From: Photorhabdus australis DSM 17609
GTDB taxonomy: Bacteria; Pseudomonadota; Gammaproteobacteria; Enterobacterales; Enterobacteriaceae
Assembly: GCF_000711895.1 (NCBI RefSeq)
Contig: NZ_JONO01000006.1
Coordinates: forward strand, 1-64,000
Direction: 5' to 3'
Length of the DNA stretch: 64,000 nucleotides
The position numbers were made by a program, and so were the translations under genes. Within the stretch, counting starts at the first letter, position 1, and each line of letters begins with the position of its first letter. Positions 57,621 through 64,000 of the stretch are shown piece after piece. The notes under the pieces were generated by a model. It did no database searches, was not told the DNA's origin, and saw nothing but the letters and a program-made list of their open reading frames with translations.

Positions 57621-57649
57621 CACTGAATCCTGGTGTACAGGATTCAGTG
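57621..57649. terminator. Perfect 12-bp hairpin between convergent genes
   Basis: CACTGAATCCTG/CAGGATTCAGTG with a 5-base loop lies between the ArsR-rhodanese gene and the efflux gene. No T-run on either side, so it could be a bidirectional terminator of unusual type or a protein site. Confidence 0.45.
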
Positions 57650-57673
57650 ATTGGAAAGGTTAGTTTTATTGTT

Positions 57674-59104
57674 TCATTTTCTTAGGTAAAACAGTGCGCC
57701 AAGAGCGGCTAGTAAATAAGCCCCACCGGCGGTACCAAATGCCCAGGCATATCCATTGATAACATCGACTCTGCTAGCTGCAACGGCCATTAATGTTGCC
57801 AGTCCCACTGTTGGTCCTAACTCCATTGAGGTATTCATCACACCGCCTGCAAGCCCTGCCTGTCTTAAGGGAACATTAGCCGTAGAAAGTACGGCGCTGC
57901 CGGAAAACACCAAGGATGCGCCAGCAGGCAGTATAAACAGTCCAGGAAGCAAGCCCATCGTATAGGTGGTTTTGTCATCGATCATTGCCAGTAAAAATAG
58001 CCCGGCGGCACCAATCAGTAAGCCAGCTATTGTGATATGAAATGCACCATAGCGCATTACCAGAGGTCCTGCGGCGCGATTTATGATTAGAAGACCGAGA
58101 GTGTAGGGAATAAAAGCCATAGAAGTGGCGAATGATGACCAGCCGCGGAATTGTTGTAGATACAGAGAAAGTAAAAATGTGATCAATCCCATTCCAGCCG
58201 CAGCCATCAGAATACCTACCAGGCCGGTAATACGCATAGGGTCGCGGATAAAGTTTAAGGGTAACAGAGGAGAAGTTGCCCGTTTTTCAGCAATCAAGAA
58301 GGAAATAATCAATAGAACACCGACGATTACTGGTACCGATACCTGCGGTGTTAGCCAGGAATATTCTCCACTCATAATAAGGCCGAAGCTGAATATTGAA
58401 ATACCGCTGGTTGCCAGTAACGCGCCCAATAAATCCAGATCTGGTGAATCGGTACTGTTGAGTGATGTAGGCTTCATCATTTTACGAACCAGTATTAGGC
58501 CGATGAAAGCAACTAAAACTGGAACGATAAACATCCAGCGCCAGGATAGCCATGTGGTGATCACACCGGAAGATAGAAACCCGATGGCACCGCCCAGAAC
58601 GGATACTCCCCCCCAGGTTGCCATTGCTTGGTTGAACTGATTGGGGGCGTGGTAAAGTTGGCGTAATAGCGCCATCAACGCTGGAGCGGTGAGAGCAGCG
58701 CCAATACCTTGGATAAAACGGATAGTAACTAATGCCCAGTAAGTTGGGGCAAACATACCGGCCAGAGACGCAAGGCCAAATATTAGCAGACCAAGGGTGA
58801 ACATTTTTCTGCCGCTATAACGGTCAGTCAGTCGTCCTCCAAACAACAATAGGCCACTGAAGGGAAGACCATAGGCGGCGCTAACCAATACCAATTCAGC
58901 TTGAAATAACTTGAACTCAAGACCAATAGCGGGCATGGGCACGCCGATCATCACGATCGTAAAAATCAATGTTGCTTGTATTACGGCAAGGATAGTAAAT
59001 ACTCGGGAGCTGTTGGTTGATATTTGGTCGTTGATTGTCGATTGAACGTCGATTTTTTCAAGTTCGGTCAATTTTTTGCTCTTTATCACGATACCTTCAC
59101 TCAT
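57674..59104 (-). CDS. MFS drug-efflux transporter, DHA2-like (14 TM)
   Basis: This is a proton-driven exporter of 476 residues. A cytoplasmic N-terminal tail of about 34 residues precedes about 14 hydrophobic segments. Motif A is GGRLTDRYSGRK, and the motif C-like antiporter signature is in WGGVSVLGGAIG. It is close to EmrB/QacA-type and methyl viologen transporters. It is divergent from the NRPS gene with 619 bp between them, so export of the NRPS product is possible but not shown. Confidence 0.88.
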   Translation of the reverse strand: MSEGIVIKSKKLTELEKIDVQSTINDQISTNSSRVFTILAVIQATLIFTIVMIGVPMPAIGLEFKLFQAELVLVSAAYGLPFSGLLLFGGRLTDRYSGRKMFTLGLLIFGLASLAGMFAPTYWALVTIRFIQGIGAALTAPALMALLRQLYHAPNQFNQAMATWGGVSVLGGAIGFLSSGVITTWLSWRWMFIVPVLVAFIGLILVRKMMKPTSLNSTDSPDLDLLGALLATSGISIFSFGLIMSGEYSWLTPQVSVPVIVGVLLIISFLIAEKRATSPLLPLNFIRDPMRITGLVGILMAAAGMGLITFLLSLYLQQFRGWSSFATSMAFIPYTLGLLIINRAAGPLVMRYGAFHITIAGLLIGAAGLFLLAMIDDKTTYTMGLLPGLFILPAGASLVFSGSAVLSTANVPLRQAGLAGGVMNTSMELGPTVGLATLMAVAASRVDVINGYAWAFGTAGGAYLLAALGALFYLRK

Positions 59105-59723
59105 TTCCGCTTCCTATGTCATTCAATTGAATAATTGAATGATATTCCCGTTGTTTTTACTTTGTCAAGATGAATAACTAAGTGGAATGATTTACATTAT
59201 TTTTTGTGGGTTTTCATTACAATAAGTACTACGTAGATCAAGCTATATATTGGGAATCATATTGATAATAGAATTTAATTAGTTATTGTGAATCATTCTG
59301 CTGGTTATATCTTCATTAGCGATAGGGATATATGGTTGTATTATTTAATTAATTTTGATGAAAAACCTTATATTCATGCTTTAAACGAGAGGTTATTATT
59401 ATTGCATGAGATTGCTGACTTTCTATACCCAATAGATTTCAGGATGGATCGCGACGGCAAGGGAGCGAATCCCCGGGAGCATAGATAACGATGTGACCGG
59501 GGTGAGTGAGAGCAGCCAACAAAGAGGCAACTTGAAAGATAACAGGTATATATTAATTAGCCATGGAGTTAACTTGGTGATTGTTTTACTTAACTTAAAG
59601 TATCTTTAATACAAATCTTCCTTTAAAAATTACGGTTCTGGTTTTTTGTTCTGCTCAATGTGTGGCTATTTTTCACATTATTGAATTTTTAGTGATTACT
59701 TAATATTTTCACAGGGGTCCATT
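59105..59723. other. Regulatory interval between the efflux gene and the NRPS
   Basis: About 620 bp hold the third ERIC copy and both outward promoters. The AT-rich stretch 59551-59723 should contain the NRPS promoter; a GGGG (59713-59717 region) lies just before its ATG. No regulator gene or clear operator was seen. A 66-codon frame at 59288-59488 runs into the ERIC and is not a gene. Confidence 0.4.
59424..59550. repeat. ERIC element, copy 3 (127 bp)
   Basis: Same length, core and inverted ends (TATACCC...GGTATA) as copies 1 and 2. The few differences include AGGATGG near the left end and GTGAGAGCAGCC for GTGAGTGCAGCC. It lies about 170 bp upstream of the NRPS gene. Confidence 0.92.
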
Positions 59724-62700
59724 ATGTATATAGTGCAGAAATCTGCAGATAAAATTGGTTTAAATAATTTAGTGATAGAAGAGAGTTATATTACTGAGCA
59801 TACTGAAAATGCGACTAGTCAATATGCTATAAAAATACATGATCTTCTCAATGGGAAATTACCTGTTGATGATTTACTGCCTTTTAATATAGAGGATAAA
59901 AGAGAAGTATCTGAGCCATTTTCACTTACTGACATCCAATATGCTTATCTGATTGGTCGTAATGCCGGTATGACTTTGGGGGGGATTGCAACCCACTACT
60001 ATTTTGAAACTGAAATATTTAACCCTGATCTGCAAAAGCTCGATGAAGCATTGAATCAGACAATTGCTTTTCATCCTATGCTTAGCGCTGAGCTGACTGA
60101 CAGTGGCAGACAAAGGGTGTCGCTTACCCCTAAACGTTATGAGATCGCCATAACTGACTGTGCTTCAATGAATGAGAAGGCACAGCAAGATTTTATTAAA
60201 CAGACGCGAAATGAAATGGAAACTCATCTTCGTTCTTTAGAAACGTCTCCTCCGTTCGATATTAGAGCTACATTATTAAATAATAATGTGGTTCGTTTGC
60301 ATCTGTGTTTTGAATTGATGTTTCTTGATCTGCATAGCGTAAAAATATTGATGAAAGATTGGTGGGGGTTTTATAAAAATGCCAAAGCATTAAATGAATT
60401 ACCTGAGTTTGGTTTTGCTGATTATATCTATGCGGAAAAAAAACTCATGCATAGCGAACAGGGCATTAGAGATAAAGACTATTGGATTAGAAAATTAGAT
60501 AATATGCCTGCTGCGCCAGAATTACCGCTTCAGCAGTCACCGGAGTTCATTAAGAAACCGATATTCAAAACGATTTCTCATAAAATCACTTTTGAATTGT
60601 TGAGTAAACTCCGCCAGATCGCTACAGCGCAAGGCATTACTATGGAAACGCTGTTTCTAGGGGCTTATGTAGAAACGTTACGGCAGTGGTCACGTCATCA
60701 GACTTTTACTTTGACATTAACTCAACATATCCGACGCCCACATTTTTCCCTTGTTCAATCGTGTGTTGGGAATTTTCTGCAGTCAAGTTTGCTCTGTGTT
60801 GACGACAACAAATCGGATTCTTTTATCAATCGGCTGACTATGCTGCAAACAGAGCTGTTCATGAATCGATGGCACTCTTCGTTTAACGGTATCCAGGTGC
60901 TGAGAGAACTGAATCGTCGTGGTAGCAATGGACGCGCACTTTCCATGCCGATTGTGTTTAGTAATACGCTTGATGTCGAGCTGCGAGATATTGTCACCGA
61001 TTATACCTGGGAGGGTACTGCACCGGTGATTTACAGTAGTACACAGACGCCAGGGGTTTGGCTTGAGAATCAGCTATTGAATGTCAACGGCAACTTAGTC
61101 ATGAACTGGAATTATGTTGATGGCTTGTTCCCACAAGGCATGCTGGAAATGATGTTTGATGCTTCTGTAACGCTTTTGGAGCAGTGTGCTGATAACCCGG
61201 AAATCTGGGACCAAAAAGGCTCGATGGTTGTTCTGTCACCACATGATTTATGGGAAAGGCAAGTAGCGAACGCTACTGCGAATGATGCTCCACCAGAGTT
61301 ATTGCAAAATCTTATCCTGAATAGTGCACGTCAATTCCCGCACAAAACGGCAATTATCCAGGGGGAACGTCAGGTTAGCTATGGTGAGCTAGTCACTAGC
61401 GCTAATAACGTGGCTGATCGACTGAGAGCGTCTGTGTCGATTAAACCCGGCGACATTATCGCTGTCTCACTTCCGCAGGGACCGGAAATGATTGCTGCGA
61501 TTCTGGGGGTATTAATCGCCGGAGCTGCTTACGTTTCTATCGATCCGACGTTGCCGAGGCAGCGTAAATCGCGATTGATAGAACGCTGTTCAGCCAAGGC
61601 GATGGTTACTCATGCTTGTGCTGATGAGTCAGATTGGCTGGTGAGAATCAATGTGGATATTGATAGCCGCGCCCCTGTGAGATTTCCTGAACCGGTCGCG
61701 TTTCAAACGTTGGATGATCTGGCTTATGTAATCTTTACCTCTGGCTCCACAGGTGAACCGAAGGGAGTGATGATTACCCACCGTAATGCGTCTAATACAG
61801 TTTTGGATATTAATCGTCGTTTTGGTGTAAGCGAAGATGACGGGGTTTTTTCCATTGCGCCAGCAGGTTTTGATCTTTCCGTTTATGACTATTTTGGCGT
61901 ATTGGGTACAGGTGGCAAGATACTGTTTCCTTCAGAAGAGGAAGTTAACGATCCTAAAGCCTGGGCCAGACAAATAATTAAACACCAAATAACGCTCTGG
62001 AACAGTGTGCCGGCGCCGGTCAAGGCACTGATTGAACATGCTGGGCCTCAACTCTCCACCAGCGCCTTGCGTTTGGTTTTGATGAGTGGCGACTGGATAC
62101 CCGTTAATTTGCCGGACCAGATCAAAGCAGCAATAGACGGTATTGAGGTGGTGAGTCTTGGTGGGGCAACCGAAGGTTCGATTTGGTCAATTTTTTATCC
62201 CATCCAGGAGGTTGATGCGAATTGGAAAAGTATTCCCTATGGCAAACCGCTCGCTAACCAGAGATTCCACGTACTCAATAACTGGCTTGAACCTTGCCCT
62301 AAATGGGTAACTGGTGAACTTTTTATTGCCGGAGAGGGTGTTGCACAAGGCTATCTCTGCGACGAGGAAAAAACCCGCGAGCGTTTTATTATCCATCCTG
62401 TCACTGGTGAACGGTTGTATAAAACGGGTGATTTAGGACGCTATATTGATCAGGGATTAATTGAAATTCTTGGGAGGGAAGATAGCCAGATAAAAATTAA
62501 CGGATATCGTATTGAACTGGGAGAAATTGAAGCCTGTTTGCTATCACATCAACAGGCTAACCATGTGGTAATCAATGCGGCAATCCATCCGAAAACTGGC
62601 CAGAAGCAGTTGGCTGCGTATATCGTTGCAGCAAAAGGAAGTAACGATAGCGATAACGGGTTATTAGAGAATGAATTGCGGGGGATTGCTCAAGACAATC

Positions 62701-63083
62701 TTCCTTCCTACATGGTACCTACCTGGTTTGTATTACTGGATAGCATGCCACTGACCACCAACGGAAAAATTGATCGTAAAGCTTTACCAAATCCTTGGGG
62801 TGAAGCGGTAGCCGAAAAAAGTAAAAGTTTACCGTCCAATGATATTGAATCCCGTTTATTCGATGTCTGGCATAAGCAATTGAAACATAACGATTTTGAT
62901 GTCAATGACGGCTTTTTTGATATCGGTGGAGATTCATTACATGCAGTTGGTATTCTCAGTGCTGTGCGTGAATCCTTTAATGTCAGCCCGACAAGCGAGC
63001 AGGACATGATTGAAAGTTTATTTATGAATGCTTCTGTTCGTGATTTTTCAAAGATTCTTGCCACTGTGTCGGATAATGGTTAG
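59724..63083 (+). CDS. Non-ribosomal peptide synthetase: cyclization-adenylation(Cys)-carrier
   Basis: This single-module NRPS has 1119 residues. After about 65 N-terminal residues comes a heterocyclization-type (Cy) domain: LTDIQYAYLIGR, FDIRATLL, the Cy core F-E197-LMFL-D202-LHS (normally DxxxxD, here ExxxxD), and the late Cy motif TQTPGVWLENQL. The adenylation domain follows (about 530-1020) with TSGSTGEPKG at 672, FDLSVYDYFG at 716, TGDLGRY and KINGYRIELGE. The pocket residues I can place (D, L, Y, N, L, S, L, I, W) match the cysteine code DLYNLSLIWK. The carrier domain has its phosphopantetheine Ser at S1071 (GGDSL). No thioesterase is present, so further genes must complete the pathway. 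Confidence 0.92.
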   Translation: MYIVQKSADKIGLNNLVIEESYITEHTENATSQYAIKIHDLLNGKLPVDDLLPFNIEDKREVSEPFSLTDIQYAYLIGRNAGMTLGGIATHYYFETEIFNPDLQKLDEALNQTIAFHPMLSAELTDSGRQRVSLTPKRYEIAITDCASMNEKAQQDFIKQTRNEMETHLRSLETSPPFDIRATLLNNNVVRLHLCFELMFLDLHSVKILMKDWWGFYKNAKALNELPEFGFADYIYAEKKLMHSEQGIRDKDYWIRKLDNMPAAPELPLQQSPEFIKKPIFKTISHKITFELLSKLRQIATAQGITMETLFLGAYVETLRQWSRHQTFTLTLTQHIRRPHFSLVQSCVGNFLQSSLLCVDDNKSDSFINRLTMLQTELFMNRWHSSFNGIQVLRELNRRGSNGRALSMPIVFSNTLDVELRDIVTDYTWEGTAPVIYSSTQTPGVWLENQLLNVNGNLVMNWNYVDGLFPQGMLEMMFDASVTLLEQCADNPEIWDQKGSMVVLSPHDLWERQVANATANDAPPELLQNLILNSARQFPHKTAIIQGERQVSYGELVTSANNVADRLRASVSIKPGDIIAVSLPQGPEMIAAILGVLIAGAAYVSIDPTLPRQRKSRLIERCSAKAMVTHACADESDWLVRINVDIDSRAPVRFPEPVAFQTLDDLAYVIFTSGSTGEPKGVMITHRNASNTVLDINRRFGVSEDDGVFSIAPAGFDLSVYDYFGVLGTGGKILFPSEEEVNDPKAWARQIIKHQITLWNSVPAPVKALIEHAGPQLSTSALRLVLMSGDWIPVNLPDQIKAAIDGIEVVSLGGATEGSIWSIFYPIQEVDANWKSIPYGKPLANQRFHVLNNWLEPCPKWVTGELFIAGEGVAQGYLCDEEKTRERFIIHPVTGERLYKTGDLGRYIDQGLIEILGREDSQIKINGYRIELGEIEACLLSHQQANHVVINAAIHPKTGQKQLAAYIVAAKGSNDSDNGLLENELRGIAQDNLPSYMVPTWFVLLDSMPLTTNGKIDRKALPNPWGEAVAEKSKSLPSNDIESRLFDVWHKQLKHNDFDVNDGFFDIGGDSLHAVGILSAVRESFNVSPTSEQDMIESLFMNASVRDFSKILATVSDNG

Positions 63084-63094
63084 GAGCAGCATGT

Positions 63095-64000
63095 ATGAGT
63101 AATCATTCTACTGCAGCCCATACGCCTATTCAGTTTGATTTTATCGTCGTAGGGGGTGGAACATCCGGTTGCGTTATGGCATCGCGTCTTTCAGAGAACG
63201 GTAAATATTCGGTCATGCTGATTGAAGCTGGACAGGATTCCGATGTGGGCTGGCCTGACAGCCCATTGTTGGATGCTTCGCGGTTGGTTCTGGCAGGATA
63301 TAATTGGCAGTACGAAGCAAATGTTCATGGTGCAGACAGATTCTCACGATTTGTTCAGGCTGATGATATCTCTCCCGTAGGGAGAGATAGACGTAAACAA
63401 TTCGGTTACAGCTTAGGGAAAGTGATGGGGGGATCGTCGGCCATTAATGGCGCCGTTGCATTAAGAGCTTTTCCCAGTGACTTCGAATGTTGGGTAAAAA
63501 TGGGCTGTGAGAAATGGTCGTGGCAGGATGTTTTGCCGTGGTACAAATTTCTTGAAAATGATTGTGATCGACAGAACCCTTCATTGCATGGTCACAATGG
63601 TCCGTTGAGATTGCGTAGGCCGGGTGATGCTGAAATTCTGCCTTTAGAAAAGGCTTTTTCTGTGGCGTGCCAAGATCACGGCATTCCTTTTGTGGATGAT
63701 CTGAATGAAGGAGAGGGGCCTGCGGTTGGCGCTGTTCCAGCCAATGTGGTGCAGGGTGCGGAACGGTTTGATCTTTATCGAGCCTACCTTTCCACTGCCC
63801 GGGAGCGGAAAAACTTACATATTCTCACCAATGTGATGGTTGAAAGAGTGCTGTTTTCCGCCAGCAGGGCGACAGGTGTCGAAGTGATTGAAAATGGGGA
63901 ACAGACAACTTATCAGGCTGAACAGGTCGTGCTCTGTGCTGGGGCTGTGGGATCAGCTGCTATATTGCAACGTTCTGGCGTCGGAGATGGAAGATTGTTG
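63095..64000 (+). CDS. GMC-family FAD oxidoreductase, N-terminal part
   Basis: The first 302 codons of a glucose-methanol-choline type flavoenzyme run past the right edge. The FAD-binding motif VVGGGTSGCVMASRLSE and the GMC signature GKVMGGSSAINGAVALR are visible. The start is the ATG at 63095 with AGGAG nine bases upstream; an ATG at 63091 is closed at once by a stop. It begins 11 bp after the NRPS stop and is surely co-transcribed. Oxidation of an NRPS-bound or released thiazoline, or of another alcohol intermediate, is a possible role. The catalytic His lies beyond the window. Confidence 0.9.
   Translation, partial: MSNHSTAAHTPIQFDFIVVGGGTSGCVMASRLSENGKYSVMLIEAGQDSDVGWPDSPLLDASRLVLAGYNWQYEANVHGADRFSRFVQADDISPVGRDRRKQFGYSLGKVMGGSSAINGAVALRAFPSDFECWVKMGCEKWSWQDVLPWYKFLENDCDRQNPSLHGHNGPLRLRRPGDAEILPLEKAFSVACQDHGIPFVDDLNEGEGPAVGAVPANVVQGAERFDLYRAYLSTARERKNLHILTNVMVERVLFSASRATGVEVIENGEQTTYQAEQVVLCAGAVGSAAILQRSGVGDGRLL

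Noticed and set aside
59288-59488. Small frame before the NRPS
   Set aside because: Its second half is ERIC sequence, and similar read-through frames occur at the other ERIC copies.

Overview
The window is an AT-rich chromosomal segment from an enterobacterium. The backbone order (tig, clpP-clpX-lon-hupB-ppiD, ybaV, fadM, queC, decR, mdlAB, glnK-amtB, tesB, ybaY, ffs, hha, acrAB/acrR, rsmS-priC, apt-dnaX-ybaB-recR, htpG-adk-hemH, gsk) is that of the 10-min region of Escherichia coli. Protein divergence, three 127-bp ERIC elements and the accessory genes point to Photorhabdus or a close Morganellaceae relative. This is inferred from reading, not from a database search.

Layout. Positions 1-337 hold one end of an IS256-family insertion sequence, cut by the window edge. 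tig (597-1901) is separated from its usual neighbour clpP by about 14 kb of accessory DNA. That DNA holds a complete R64/Salmonella Typhi-type thin (type IVb) pilus operon, pilL-pilV, on the minus strand; an RfaH/NusG-like regulator; a small XRE-type regulator; a decayed MOBP-type relaxase; and an ArdB/KlcA antirestriction gene. This set suggests a remnant of a conjugative plasmid or ICE. Positions 16173-40603 are mostly backbone: protein quality control with sigma-32 promoters before clpP and lon, then nitrogen sensing (glnK-amtB with a sigma-54 promoter and an NtrC-like site), 4.5S RNA, Hha, and the AcrAB pump with its repressor. Two backbone genes look broken: ybaY by one extra A in an A9 run, and tomB by several stops and a frameshift next to an intact hha.

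Between acrR and rsmS, where E. coli has mscK, there is a second insertion: a three-gene ECF biotin transporter (ATPase, T component, BioY), an Fe(II)/2-oxoglutarate oxygenase and a DUF1284 protein. The replication and recombination block (priC, apt, dnaX with a programmed -1 frameshift site, ybaB, recR) follows. htpG comes next, with a sigma-32 promoter and an ERIC element inside its predicted 5' leader, then adk and hemH. A Wzz-type chain-length regulator lies where E. coli has aes, followed by gsk.

The right end (56270-64000) is accessory: a DUF2938 membrane protein divergent from an ArsR-rhodanese fusion, a 14-TM drug-efflux transporter, an ERIC copy, and a secondary-metabolite locus that runs off the window. 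That locus begins with a cyclization-adenylation-carrier NRPS whose adenylation pocket reads as cysteine-specific, followed at once by a GMC flavin oxidoreductase. Thiazoline or thiazole formation is a reasonable inference.
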